Notes: generated from the letters alone by a model not told the origin. Shown: positions 53,400-61,002, counted from the stretch's first letter. The stretch: 64,000 bases of DNA from an uncultured Parabacteroides sp. (GCA_900552465.1 URZO01000005.1:1-64000), one strand, 5' to 3'. Numbers and translations are program-made.

Positions 53400-53978
53400 T
53401 TAATCTATTCTTTCAACTGTAAAACGGCCATATTTGGGACGATAATCACATACACCTATGTATCTTGCCCCATATTCAACAATTTGGATTACTTCTTCTT
53501 CATTGAGACGAGTTTCATCAAACCAAATCTCAATCTCACAAGACCATTGATTAAAAATTGGCCGACACCGGATTACTTTTGAACTCATAATTTTCACAGT
53601 TCGGAAATCTTTATACTCATCCAATTCAAATAATTGATCTGGCACAAGTTTCTTATGTTTGAACTCTAAAGATGGATTATCAGGGATAGAAACAGACTCT
53701 TTGAATGGTTTACCTAATTTCTTCGCCTTTGCCGCTGCCAAAAATGTACCTTCGAAACATTCTGCTTTGATAAAATAGCCTTGTTCTTTCGTATAATACA
53801 AACCAGCCATCCATTCTATACGAGCCATTTCCAACAAATCATCATCGGATTTCTTTCTTTTTGAAGATATGGCTTTTAACTGTTTTGAATACTCATTAAA
53901 CGGATTCGCCGTTTTATCATCGTGCATCAACAAGGGTGATACACCTATAATCTTAAATTTTAAAGTTCTCATAATCAA
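53400..53978 (-). CDS. phage protein with possible RAMP/Cas7-like fold
   Basis: A 192-residue protein. It begins LKFKIIGVSPLLMHDDKTAN, continues with AISSKRKKSDDDLLEMARIEW, then GGLY-like GLYYTKEQGYFIKAECFEGT, a KVIRCRPIFNQWSCEIEIWF strand, and ends with YIGVCDYRPKYGRFTVERI. This set is shared by a widespread phage family I know only as uncharacterised; the ISPLLMH opening and the glycine-rich GVCDYRPKYGRF ending resemble RAMP/Cas7-type folds. That resemblance is an inference. It follows Rha by 13 bases and precedes the G-rich array. Met3 at 53972 is an equally good start. Confidence 0.55.
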   Translation of the reverse strand: MIMRTLKFKIIGVSPLLMHDDKTANPFNEYSKQLKAISSKRKKSDDDLLEMARIEWMAGLYYTKEQGYFIKAECFEGTFLAAAKAKKLGKPFKESVSIPDNPSLEFKHKKLVPDQLFELDEYKDFRTVKIMSSKVIRCRPIFNQWSCEIEIWFDETRLNEEEVIQIVEYGARYIGVCDYRPKYGRFTVERID

Positions 53979-53991
53979 ATATATTTAATTG

Positions 53992-54756
53992 TTATGCTAC
54001 TCGATTTTCTCTAACCATGCTTGAAACAATCGTGTAAATCTTATCCAATAACCCTTTTCGTTCGGCTACATCCAGATTGGTTTCTCGCTTGTCTTTTTTA
54101 TCATACGAGTTGATTGATATGTGGTAACGATAATAAAGTTGTTCATAAACTTTATGCCAAACATCACGCTGACTGATATTCATTGCAGACGAGTACTTAT
54201 TTACCAACTGCCGGATTTTATCACGCAAAGAAATTTCGGGAACATTCTCAACAGACACAGACACCGAAAAAAGCTGTCTTGCATTTTCTTCTCGTTCTTT
54301 TGACAGCGCCTCAAGTTTTTGCTCTACATCTGAAAGACGTTGTTCATGTTCTAAATTAATATTAGCTTGTAAAGCAAACATCTGAACGGCTGAAAGTGGT
54401 TTTTGCTGTTCTTTAAGTGCTTTTTTCATGGCTTTAAATGCAGCAATGAAATCAAGTTTAAATTTAAACGCTTTCTTACCAGTAAACCCCATGGCGATAA
54501 GTGTAAATCCATCTTCATTCATAACGAACATTGGATACTCTTGACCGTTTTGTTCATTGGTATATTTAGTTTCAATGAACATAGGGTCAGCCGAATTTTC
54601 GGCACACCCCTTAATTGCCTCACGAACAGACTCTAAAACATGCTTATGTTCTTTACCGAACTTTTCAGCCACCAACAAACTATTTGTCAGCACTTGGTTG
54701 TTCTCACCTTTAAATACTAAATCTTCCATATCTATAAAATTTAATGTTGTTGTCAA
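53992..54756 (-). CDS. Rha-family phage regulatory protein
   Basis: A 254-residue protein with the Rha domain at residues of about 15-120: VLTNSLLVAEKFGKEHKHVL near 19-38, then EYPMFVMNEDGFTLIAMGFTGKKAFKFKL, the family signature. A coiled coil follows (LEHEQRLSDVEQKLEALSK) and an Orf6N/ANT-like C-terminal domain (LRDKIRQLVNKYSSAMN, VWHKVYEQLYYRYHI) that could bind DNA. Rha proteins act as antirepressors or lysogeny regulators. It shares its Rha domain with the 59859 gene. The first copy of the 1326-bp duplication begins four bases upstream of its start. Confidence 0.85.
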   Translation of the reverse strand: MTTTLNFIDMEDLVFKGENNQVLTNSLLVAEKFGKEHKHVLESVREAIKGCAENSADPMFIETKYTNEQNGQEYPMFVMNEDGFTLIAMGFTGKKAFKFKLDFIAAFKAMKKALKEQQKPLSAVQMFALQANINLEHEQRLSDVEQKLEALSKEREENARQLFSVSVSVENVPEISLRDKIRQLVNKYSSAMNISQRDVWHKVYEQLYYRYHISINSYDKKDKRETNLDVAERKGLLDKIYTIVSSMVRENRVA

Positions 54757-54783
54757 TTAAAGAAAAAGCAAAGGCCGCTAATC

Positions 54784-54897
54784 CTACGGTGTAATTTTGT
54801 GGCACTCTACACCGATCAGACTAACGACCTTAAATATCTTTTCACGTCGAGTACCACCAAGACGTATCATTTTTGTATCACAAATATCTATTTTCAT
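54784..54897 (-). CDS. small ORF, 37 residues (copy 1)
   Basis: Reads MKIDICDTKMIRLGGTRREK, then IFKVVSLIGVECHKITP. It ends 28 bases before the Rha start and is identical in the duplicated segment (61047-61160). The end of the frame overlaps an RNA hairpin (CGGTGTA...TACACCG at 54787-54819). It may be a leader peptide or a real small protein; with only 37 codons the coding call is uncertain. Confidence 0.35.
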   Translation of the reverse strand: MKIDICDTKMIRLGGTRREKIFKVVSLIGVECHKITP

Positions 54898-54955
54898 AAA
54901 TCAATAAGCAATAGCCAAAATAAGCATTAACATACTGATAAACAATAAATTACTG

Positions 54956-54975
54956 ATAACATTATAACGTTATCG
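54956..54975. promoter_or_regulatory. operator-like palindrome (copy 1)
   Basis: GATAACATTATAACGTTATC is an 18-of-20 palindrome in the AT-rich stretch upstream of the 37-codon ORF. The same site lies at 61219-61238 in the duplicate. No other gene is seen in 54898-55122. Confidence 0.4.
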
Positions 54976-55122
54976 CTTTATCACTTAATAGCTTTAAAAT
55001 TCTATTTATAAAAACTTTACAAATCAATGTAAATACCAAACTAAAGAAACTCTATCTAACAGCACATTTTATTACATACAATCATTAACAACTCCATGTT
55101 TAAAATATGTTTTTCTTTATAT

Positions 55123-55156
55123 AAAGGCCGCCCCTAAAGTGGTTCGGACGGCCTTT
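55123..55156. terminator. terminator of leftward operon (copy 1)
   Basis: AAAGGCCG pairs with CGGCCTTT, with CCGCCC/GGACGG extension, directly after the 155-residue gene. The same hairpin is at 61386-61419. Confidence 0.75.
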
Positions 55157-55166
55157 GATAATCGTG

Positions 55167-55634
55167 TTAAGAGGCCATAAGGCTTATCTTGTACAAGGAC
55201 TTTATAAATTTATCCTCTGCCTCTTCTGTGAAATTGGCATATATATAATCTCTGCAAGAACGCATAAGCATGATGAATAAATCTTTCTCAACCCTATTGT
55301 AATCTTTGAAACTGCAATGTATTCGAGGACACTGTACTTTCTTTACTAACTCATTTCTAAAAAACAGATAGTCGCTTTGGGTGTTCTCTTTAAATCCGTT
55401 CGGATAATACTTGCCTACAAATAGGTTGAGCTTCTCTTTCAAGTATCTATAAACCGCATTATTACCGATATATAAATTGCACCTTATTTCGGGTAGAACA
55501 AGGTCTATTAACTTACAAAATACCACTTCATCAAAAGCATAATACGGTTGACACCTCTCTGAATAACTCACTAATTGAGCAGTTTCTTTATCTGACAGTG
55601 GCAGAACGCGTCTGCCGGCGTAATCTGTTACCAT
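55167..55634 (-). CDS. phage early protein, 155 residues (copy 1)
   Basis: A protein with no recognised family: MVTDYAGRRVLPLSDKETAQ start, a middle with YYAFDEVVFCKLIDLVLPEI, a basic RCNLYIGNNAVYRYLKEKLN region and an aromatic C-terminal helix (CRDYIYANFTEEAEDKFI). It is last in a leftward operon after the 46- and 111-residue genes (two bases from the latter), ended by a strong terminator. An identical copy lies at 61430-61897. Confidence 0.6.
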   Translation of the reverse strand: MVTDYAGRRVLPLSDKETAQLVSYSERCQPYYAFDEVVFCKLIDLVLPEIRCNLYIGNNAVYRYLKEKLNLFVGKYYPNGFKENTQSDYLFFRNELVKKVQCPRIHCSFKDYNRVEKDLFIMLMRSCRDYIYANFTEEAEDKFIKSLYKISLMAS

Positions 55635-55636
55635 AA

Positions 55637-55972
55637 CTATGCTATCTTTACAAGGTTAAACTTCTTGAATGATCTGAATGCTACTTTCTCGCAATCCCAA
55701 TAGGTGAAAAGATCGTCATTCTTTCTACGGGTGTCGTTACCTTTGATCTTATCGGCGATCACTTCGTCACGCATTGTTCCAAATGCTTGACGGATCTCAC
55801 CATTTACTTTCTGATAGAAGAACTGAACCGTTCTTTTCTTCATCTGTGCTTTCAGCTTCAGAAGCATCCAACTTCTTTTAAGACACTCTGAAAAACTCTC
55901 GCCCGTGATTCTGAAGAAACGCCAAGCTGTGCTCATTACCTCTCTCATGCTGTTTTTAAATGTAGTGCTCAT
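55637..55972 (-). CDS. DUF2693-like SH3 beta-barrel protein (copy 1)
   Basis: A 111-residue basic protein: TAWRFFRITGESFSECLKRS, then KKRTVQFFYQKVNGEIRQAF with GTMRDEVI, and a closing WDCEKVAFRSFKKFNLVKI. This matches the DUF2693/'SH3 beta-barrel fold-containing' family of Bacteroidetes, related in shape to WYL-type modules. Such proteins are frequent in mobile elements; function is unknown. Second gene of the leftward operon from the immunity switch, followed after two bases by the 155-residue gene. Identical to 61900-62235. Confidence 0.75.
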   Translation of the reverse strand: MSTTFKNSMREVMSTAWRFFRITGESFSECLKRSWMLLKLKAQMKKRTVQFFYQKVNGEIRQAFGTMRDEVIADKIKGNDTRRKNDDLFTYWDCEKVAFRSFKKFNLVKIA

Positions 55973-56007
55973 AATCGTTTATGTTTAGTTGTTTATGTGT
56001 AATCGTT

Positions 56008-56148
56008 TCAAGCTATGAACATCCAATATTCACGAATATAGATCTCTGCTTCGTCTGCCGAATCCAGATTGTACTTTTCACAAATCTCTTCGTCCGTCAT
56101 TGTTGAAAGAGAAGTAAGTTCTTCGTTCATGTAATCTTCGTTTGTCAT
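56008..56148 (-). CDS. 46-residue acidic phage protein (copy 1)
   Basis: Reads MTNEDYMNEELTSLSTMTDE, with EEICEKYNLDSADEAEIYIR and an aromatic end EYWMFIA. Strongly acidic and small, as many early anti-host or regulatory phage proteins are. First gene of the leftward operon, 33 bases downstream of a minus-strand -7 element at 56181-56188. The other copy at 62271-62411 differs by one residue (Thr16 to Ala). Confidence 0.6.
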   Translation of the reverse strand: MTNEDYMNEELTSLSTMTDEEICEKYNLDSADEAEIYIREYWMFIA

Positions 56149-56180
56149 AGCTGTATATGCTTATTGATTATTTGATAATG

Positions 56181-56292
56181 CAAATGTAATATCATCATTT
56201 TACATAAGCAAGAAAAAGAAGTATTATAATAATACATTTAACATCATTTAGTAATACTATCGTTTTACATCACAGTAATAAATGTAACTTTG
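56181..56292. promoter_or_regulatory. immunity-type operator/promoter region 1 (ATGTAA boxes)
   Basis: Divergent promoters: TACATTTG on the minus strand at 56181-56188 for the leftward operon, and TAACTTTG at 56285-56292 for the repressor. Two inverted repeats of ATGTAA/TTACAT lie at 56184-56205 and 56265-56287, each overlapping one promoter. This is the layout of a phage repressor with two operators. Confidence 0.7.
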
Positions 56293-56315
56293 TGAAAAAA
56301 TAATAGCACATTTAT

Positions 56316-56567
56316 ATGATAGACAAACTGATTATCAAAGAAACCATGAAGAAATATGGTACTTCAGTCAATGAGGTGGCTGAAAAGATGAACATTACTC
56401 GTGTTACGTTAAGTACACATATCAATGGGAATCCTTCAACAGAAATTCTTTTAAGAATTGCAGATGCGATAGGCTGCGATGTCACCGAACTGTTTGCTTC
56501 CAAGCCGGCTGATCCCAACACGATCACCTGCCCTAAGTGCGGGACGAGGTTTAAGATGGAGGAATAA
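56316..56567 (+). CDS. HTH repressor with C-terminal zinc ribbon (switch 1)
   Basis: An 83-residue protein. Residues of about 10-65 form an XRE/Cro-like HTH (TSVNEVAEKMNITRVTLSTH with the recognition helix, then LLRIADAIGCDVTELF). The last 20 residues hold a single CPKCG knuckle (TITCPKCGTRFKMEE). It is expressed away from the leftward operon, with operators between them, as a cI-type repressor would be. The ADPNTITCPKCG tail is repeated as an orphan fragment after the second repressor at 62.9 kb. Confidence 0.8.
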   Translation: MIDKLIIKETMKKYGTSVNEVAEKMNITRVTLSTHINGNPSTEILLRIADAIGCDVTELFASKPADPNTITCPKCGTRFKMEE

Positions 56568-56570
56568 AGT

Positions 56571-57572
56571 ATGGATACTTGCCAAATAAAAACTGATAGC
56601 ACTAAAACCAGTGCTTTCAAAATAGATAGTATTCGTAATGATTCTACTATTTTAGAACCTATAACACATGCAAAATGTGAGACAATAATACAAGATAAAA
56701 GTAGATTTGACAATGCCAACAATTCAAATATCTGGAGTAACCTTGATATATCAATAATAATATTCTTTCTTGGATTTGTAATTACAGAAGCTATCCGAAG
56801 AAGGAATAAAAGCAATGAATTAAATCAATATAAGCAATTTATTGAAGAATGGATAAAAAAAAGTGATTCAACTTTAACTGAGTATATTAAATCATTGAAA
56901 ACATTCTCAGACGAAGTAAAAAACAACACAGATTTTAATATTGCAAAATGGGAAACTAAAATAATTCATCTAACAAAGATTAATGATATTTCTTTAGAAA
57001 AATATTCTGATATATATTTGTTTGGATTAAATAATAAGATTGATAATGAAAATAGAAAACAATTAATGAATTTTCTTTATCAACTTGAATATATAAATAA
57101 ATGCCCTTCCTTAGTAATGGATATCTATAATGATTACTGCAAACAGAATGAAAAAATAATGGATGAATGGAATCTCTATTACATGCAATTAATCGACTTC
57201 TTTCAAATACACAATAACATAAGCTCAGATACATTCGACGGTGAAATATTTCATGAAATAATAAACAAATTCATTCCACTTCTTAGTAAAGCTAAAGAAG
57301 GAACAGTTATTACAACCAATGAATGGTCTGAGGAATTTATTCATCCAGCAATGAAAATTCTATCTAATAACAAATGTACCAATTCTCCTATACTACTTCA
57401 AATGATAAAGTTAGTGAAGGGATTAAATATAGTAATTGTAAAGCACAATAATATAAACACATATTATAAAGTTTTTAACAGTTATGTAATTTCGTTAAAA
57501 AAGGCCCAAACTATAATTAATGAATCCATGCAGTATTTCAGCAGTAAAAAAATAAAGTGTTTTTGTAAATGA
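56571..57572 (+). CDS. membrane-anchored cargo protein behind repressor 1
   Basis: A 333-residue protein with no recognised family. A polar N-terminus of about 58 residues is followed by one membrane helix (LDISIIIFFLGFVITEAI) with a basic stop (RRRNKSN), then a long helical cytosolic part (VKNNTDFNIAKWETKIIHLT, FLYQLEYINKCPSLVMDIYN). Strongly AT-rich, unlike the tail genes, so probably acquired separately. It starts four bases after the repressor and ends at a terminator, as rexAB does behind lambda cI. A superinfection-exclusion or anti-phage role is a hypothesis. Confidence 0.6.
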   Translation: MDTCQIKTDSTKTSAFKIDSIRNDSTILEPITHAKCETIIQDKSRFDNANNSNIWSNLDISIIIFFLGFVITEAIRRRNKSNELNQYKQFIEEWIKKSDSTLTEYIKSLKTFSDEVKNNTDFNIAKWETKIIHLTKINDISLEKYSDIYLFGLNNKIDNENRKQLMNFLYQLEYINKCPSLVMDIYNDYCKQNEKIMDEWNLYYMQLIDFFQIHNNISSDTFDGEIFHEIINKFIPLLSKAKEGTVITTNEWSEEFIHPAMKILSNNKCTNSPILLQMIKLVKGLNIVIVKHNNINTYYKVFNSYVISLKKAQTIINESMQYFSSKKIKCFCK

Positions 57573-57582
57573 CAACATAATT

Positions 57583-57604
57583 AAAGCCGGATTTCTCCGG
57601 CTTT
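57583..57604. terminator. terminator after cargo gene
   Basis: AAAGCCGGA and TCCGGCTTT form a nine-pair stem with a TTTC loop and a T-rich tail, 11 bases after the stop codon. Confidence 0.8.
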
Positions 57605-57609
57605 TCTCT

Positions 57610-57816
57610 TTACCCACTTACATTCCCCATATAAGCCCTACGAGAAACCTGTTTGTTCCAACTTGTACCTGTTCTGTTGAAGTTTCCCAAATATCTACCT
57701 TGAATACGGTTCACAAAGTTATTAGGGTTACTTGCATCGCTTCCATAGCGTCTATCTGCAAGTCTTGTGGCTTGGCGGACAATATCCCAGCCCGATTTAG
57801 TTTTTCTTTTTCTGAC
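57610..57816 (-). pseudogene. start-less C-terminal gene fragment
   Basis: A 68-codon open frame with coding-like content (KSGWDIVRQATRLADRRYGS, NNFVNRIQGRYLGNFNRTGT, NKQVSRRAYMGNVSG and a stop at 57610). There is no start codon, and TGA lies directly upstream at 57817-57819. It looks like the 3' end of a basic phage protein left behind by recombination. It abuts the second copy of the 118-base control module. The remainder of 57573-57994 holds only the terminator and that module. Confidence 0.5.
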
Positions 57817-57850
57817 TCAGCCTATAAATTTATTTGTTACACAATATCAA

Positions 57851-57968
57851 TGTTTTGGATAAAAGTACATTAGACAAAAGAAGTGAGAGAATTTTAAGGA
57901 AAGGAATACATGACAATAAAAGAATTGTCGTAAATTATTTGGATAGAATGATTTTTAAGGTACTTTTG
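57851..57968 (+). promoter_or_regulatory. control module, copy 2
   Basis: Ungapped counterpart of 52037-52154, about 100 of 118 positions equal. It has TTTG at 57938-57941, 19 bases, then TACTTTTG at 57961-57968, and the palindrome GACAAT-AAAAGA-ATTGTC at 57912-57929. It drives the YbjQ-type gene at 57995. Confidence 0.75.
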
Positions 57969-57994
57969 CCAAACAACTATTAAAATCAATTATC

Positions 57995-59032
57995 ATGGAA
58001 AACAATTTTATAATATCCACGACAAACAATATTGAAGGTTGCCCTATAAGAAAATATATAGATACAATATGCTCTAATATCGTAATTGGAACCAATATCT
58101 TTTCAGATTTTGCAGCATCATTCACTGATTTTTTCGGAGGTAGATCCGACTCTTATAAGAGAAAGCTGGAAATAATATATAATGAAGCGATAAAAGAGCT
58201 CAAACAGAAGGCTATAAGTGTAGGGGCTAATGCCGTTATTGGGTTCAAAGTTGATTTTGATGAAATTTCAGGCAAAGACAAATCTATGTTTATGGTATCT
58301 GCGTCAGGAACAGCTTGCTTAATTGAATACAAAGAACAACTATCAACAGAACTCACTAATAACGATATAATAACTCAAACCGCATTAGATAAAGAAATAT
58401 ACAGGCGGTCAGTAATATCTCGGATAAATAACGGAGAAAGTATTAAGGAAAAATGGGTTGAATTTTTATTAGAAAATCCACAAACTGAAATTATAGATAA
58501 TTTAATCCAACGATATATCACCTATTATAAAAATTACGATACATACAAAGAAGATATTTCTTTTATACAAAAATATATATCCATACTACCTAAAACTTAT
58601 ATACTTGAAAAAGTATATAGCCTGTATGAAACAAATAAACAAGAAGTTAAGGATATTATTACGGTATGTAACCTATTTAACGCACAACAAATATTATCTC
58701 TTTGCGACAGAGATCCACATGCCGTAATAAACTTATTATCAACCAGTTCAGATTATTACCAAAAAGCCGACATTGATGTAATGAAATTAATATATGAGAA
58801 ATTAACATCATTACCAGATACAGGTAAAATTGAAACAGTAAAAGGAGGATTACTTAGTAAAGAACAAAAGAAATTTATTTGTCAAAATGGGCATAAAAGC
58901 TCTCCCGATGCTGAATTTTGCGAAAATTATAATTGCAACTTAAACATAAAGGGATTAACTAAAGAAGAGGTTTCACTCATAAGGCAATTCAAATACAGAA
59001 TTGATATTTTAGACGAAATGCTTTCTAAATAA
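57995..59032 (+). CDS. YbjQ-like domain protein with C-terminal zinc ribbon
   Basis: A 345-residue protein. Residues of about 1-110 match the YbjQ/UPF0145 domain: IISTTNNIEGCPIRKYID, NIVIGTNIFSDF, and KAISVGANAVIGFKVDFDEI. The middle is helical and charged with no family recognised. Near residues 290-320 is a zinc-ribbon-like ICQNGH...FCENYNCN. Very AT-rich and orientated opposite to the late genes, with a canonical promoter and a terminator, it is an independent lysogenic unit. It shares its control module with the TM2 gene, so the two are probably co-regulated. Confidence 0.75.
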   Translation: MENNFIISTTNNIEGCPIRKYIDTICSNIVIGTNIFSDFAASFTDFFGGRSDSYKRKLEIIYNEAIKELKQKAISVGANAVIGFKVDFDEISGKDKSMFMVSASGTACLIEYKEQLSTELTNNDIITQTALDKEIYRRSVISRINNGESIKEKWVEFLLENPQTEIIDNLIQRYITYYKNYDTYKEDISFIQKYISILPKTYILEKVYSLYETNKQEVKDIITVCNLFNAQQILSLCDRDPHAVINLLSTSSDYYQKADIDVMKLIYEKLTSLPDTGKIETVKGGLLSKEQKKFICQNGHKSSPDAEFCENYNCNLNIKGLTKEEVSLIRQFKYRIDILDEMLSK

Positions 59033-59056
59033 ACAAACCTTGTTCTATTTATAGTA

Positions 59057-59080
59057 TAAGAGGGTGATTTCACCCTCTTA
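59057..59080. terminator. bidirectional terminator
   Basis: TAAGAGGGTGA and TCACCCTCTTA form an 11-pair stem between the convergent YbjQ-like gene and the 59092 gene. Confidence 0.8.
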
Positions 59081-59091
59081 CTCTCTCTTTC

Positions 59092-59424
59092 CTATTTTCC
59101 AAGTATGGCTTTTGCAAAAGATTCTGTCTTTTGTATTGTTTCTTTCACTGATTCGTAAATGACTTCAATCGCTTTTTGAGCTTGATCCAAAGTTATAAAC
59201 TCATAATCTTCTTCAATAAGCTCCTTGCCCACTCGGAAAGCCTTATCTTCATCCTCATAGACAGCCAATAAAACTAAATGGATAGTGTCGCCGATATCAG
59301 TCTGTCCATTTTCGTCGATTTCCGGCTTCTTCATTGACTTCATTTTTGCTATGAGTTTATCAATTGCAGCTAATGTGATACTACTAATACAAAATTGCTT
59401 TCTTCCTAATAAAAATGTTCTCAT
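59092..59424 (-). CDS. small phage protein of unknown function
   Basis: A 110-residue, mostly helical protein (ITLAAIDKLIAKMKSMKKPE, TIHLVLLAVYEDEDKAFRVG, ITLDQAQKAIEVIYESVKET). It has the look of a phage tail-chaperone or of a small accessory protein, but no family is recognised. It is the last gene of the leftward unit starting at KilA-N/Rha (60875). Confidence 0.5.
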   Translation of the reverse strand: MRTFLLGRKQFCISSITLAAIDKLIAKMKSMKKPEIDENGQTDIGDTIHLVLLAVYEDEDKAFRVGKELIEEDYEFITLDQAQKAIEVIYESVKETIQKTESFAKAILGK

Positions 59425-59484
59425 ATACTTGAATTTTATTTGATTTAGCGTACCCGGATTGTGAAAAGCGGGTGCGCGTTATGA

Positions 59485-59853
59485 TTAAAAATTATCTTCT
59501 AAATAGTTATTCAAATAATCACGAAGTTTGCGAGCTTCGTTTTTGCTCGATACAGTGAAACAAATTTCATCTTCGCCCATATCATCACATACTGCAATAG
59601 ATAAAGTATCTAATTCTGAGCCCGGTATCCTGCATCCGTTCTTATCGACAGAATACAAACAAGATTTTTGCATTTCAAGAATACTACCATTGTCCGCATG
59701 AAGCGCAACGGCCTTTGCCTTATTTTCCCACTCGACACGTTCTTCTTCTGTCATATCCGCTGTTTGGATAAACTCATGATTATTCTTGACTATGAAGCGA
59801 ACCGCCACATGAATCGGTTTTTTTGATCTGTTTCTTTTAAATTTCTTTGTCAT
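59485..59853 (-). CDS. small phage protein of unknown function
   Basis: A 122-residue protein with a strongly basic start (TKKFKRNRSKKPIHVAVRFI), an acidic middle (MTEEERVEWENKAKAVALHA) and a C-terminal region (CFTVSSKNEARKLRDYLNNY). No family recognised. It begins five bases after the KilA-N/Rha gene ends, so it is in the same transcript. Confidence 0.5.
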   Translation of the reverse strand: MTKKFKRNRSKKPIHVAVRFIVKNNHEFIQTADMTEEERVEWENKAKAVALHADNGSILEMQKSCLYSVDKNGCRIPGSELDTLSIAVCDDMGEDEICFTVSSKNEARKLRDYLNNYLEDNF

Positions 59854-59858
59854 TGTTT

Positions 59859-60875
59859 TTAGTTTTTGGATTGTTGAACAAAAATTTCTTTCAAGACCTT
59901 ATCAGGATAACAGTTTACATAACCCCAACGTGGATCGTTAATCTTAGTAACTTCGATACCACTCTTTTTACAAATAGTACTGGCTTTACGACCATACGCT
60001 CCAAGCTTTTTAATATCAACAGCAATATCATTACGGGTACAGAAAGCAACAACAGTACTATATTCCAAATTCGCTTTTGTTCGTTCTTCGATTCGGCTAA
60101 CTTTGCTTTCAAGTTCTGCAATTTTCTTTTCTTGCTGAACATTTACTTGAGCAATTTGCAAAAACATTTCAGCGGTTGTTAATTGTTTAGATTGGGCATT
60201 TCTGAGCTTATCTTCCATTTCGTTAAAAGCTCTAATAAAATCAAGTTTGAATTGTAAAGCCTTTTCACCGGTAAAACCCATCACGAGCAAACTAAAGCCA
60301 TCACGATTCATTACATACATCGGCTGCATACGACCGTAAGAATCTGGATATTCCGATTCGATGAAAAGATTGGCGCAATTTTGCGCCGATGTCAATAACT
60401 CTTTTATAGCTTTCATCACATCTTTATGTTGCTTACCAAATTTTTCAGCAACAAGCATACTATTTGTTAGAATGTGACCACTATCGTCATTAAACACCAA
60501 ACTAATAGATTTTGAATTTTGAGCTTCCATATCATTTGATTTTACTGTTACAACTTCATTATTCTTAAACTCACTTATTTTTACTTTTAACCATTCGTAG
60601 AACTCTTTGCCAACTTCTTTTGAGTAAGCAAGGGCGATATCTTCACATAGCCACATAAAAGCCCTGACAACCTGATTCTTCTTCATGCCTTTAGACACAC
60701 AATATGCTTCAACCATATCGTTATGCCTTAGCCATGTTGAAATAGCTGGTTTAAAATGCTTGCTTACCTGTGAGCAGTTAACATACACCATATTGCTAAA
60801 CTCACATATCGAAACGTCAATGCCTTGATACGAAAAAATACGTCGTTTCTCTTTGTTTTCTTTTTCTGAATCCAT
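59859..60875 (-). CDS. KilA-N/Rha two-domain phage regulator
   Basis: A 338-residue protein. The N-terminus, about residues 12-105, is KilA-N-like: FSYQGIDVSICEFSNMVYVN with CSQVSKHFKP, WLRHNDMVEAYC, and a helix EFYEWLKVKISEF. The centre (residues of about 130-225) is a Rha domain, close to that of the 53992 gene: ILTNSMLVAEKFGKQHKDVM, then YVMNRDGFSLLVMGFTGEKA. After a coiled coil comes an ANT-like C-terminus (VVAFCTRNDIAVDIKKLGAY). A DNA-binding antirepressor-type regulator. Its leader holds a strong hairpin (60904-60941) and a tRNA-like element. Confidence 0.82.
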   Translation of the reverse strand: MDSEKENKEKRRIFSYQGIDVSICEFSNMVYVNCSQVSKHFKPAISTWLRHNDMVEAYCVSKGMKKNQVVRAFMWLCEDIALAYSKEVGKEFYEWLKVKISEFKNNEVVTVKSNDMEAQNSKSISLVFNDDSGHILTNSMLVAEKFGKQHKDVMKAIKELLTSAQNCANLFIESEYPDSYGRMQPMYVMNRDGFSLLVMGFTGEKALQFKLDFIRAFNEMEDKLRNAQSKQLTTAEMFLQIAQVNVQQEKKIAELESKVSRIEERTKANLEYSTVVAFCTRNDIAVDIKKLGAYGRKASTICKKSGIEVTKINDPRWGYVNCYPDKVLKEIFVQQSKN

Positions 60876-60903
60876 AACTTTGCGCTATTAGAGATTATTA
60901 TTA

Positions 60904-60941
60904 TCCTCATTGGTAGCTCGGTCAAGTACTACCTTTGAGGA
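60904..60941 (-). promoter_or_regulatory. leader hairpin of KilA-N/Rha gene
   Basis: TCCTCA and TGGTAG pair with CTACC and TGAGGA. On the minus strand it is in the leader RNA, 29 bases before the start codon. A following AT-rich run makes attenuation possible. Confidence 0.5.
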
Positions 60942-60956
60942 TTTTATTTTGACCGA

Positions 60957-61002
60957 AGCGGTAGCCGGGGACTCGAACCCCGAAGTATGCCATTCTACCT
61001 TG
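60957..61002 (-). ncRNA. tRNA-like minihelix in KilA-N/Rha leader
   Basis: On the minus strand a T-arm (CGGGG, TTCGAGT, CCCCG) is followed by the acceptor strand GCTACCG, which pairs with AAGGTAG upstream. The D- and anticodon arms are replaced by AATGGCATACTT. It resembles 53007-53047 in layout and linker. Either a decayed tRNA or an acceptor/T-arm mimic. Confidence 0.4.

Larger units (their letters stand above)
54760..56085. repeat. 1326-bp perfect duplication, copy 1
   Basis: Matches 61023-62348 at a constant offset of 6263 with no difference noticed. It contains a 37-codon ORF, an AT-rich operator-like stretch, a terminator, two genes (155 and 111 residues) and most of a 46-codon ORF. 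Similarity continues with a few changes to about 56160, where the repressor cassettes diverge. Confidence 0.85.
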
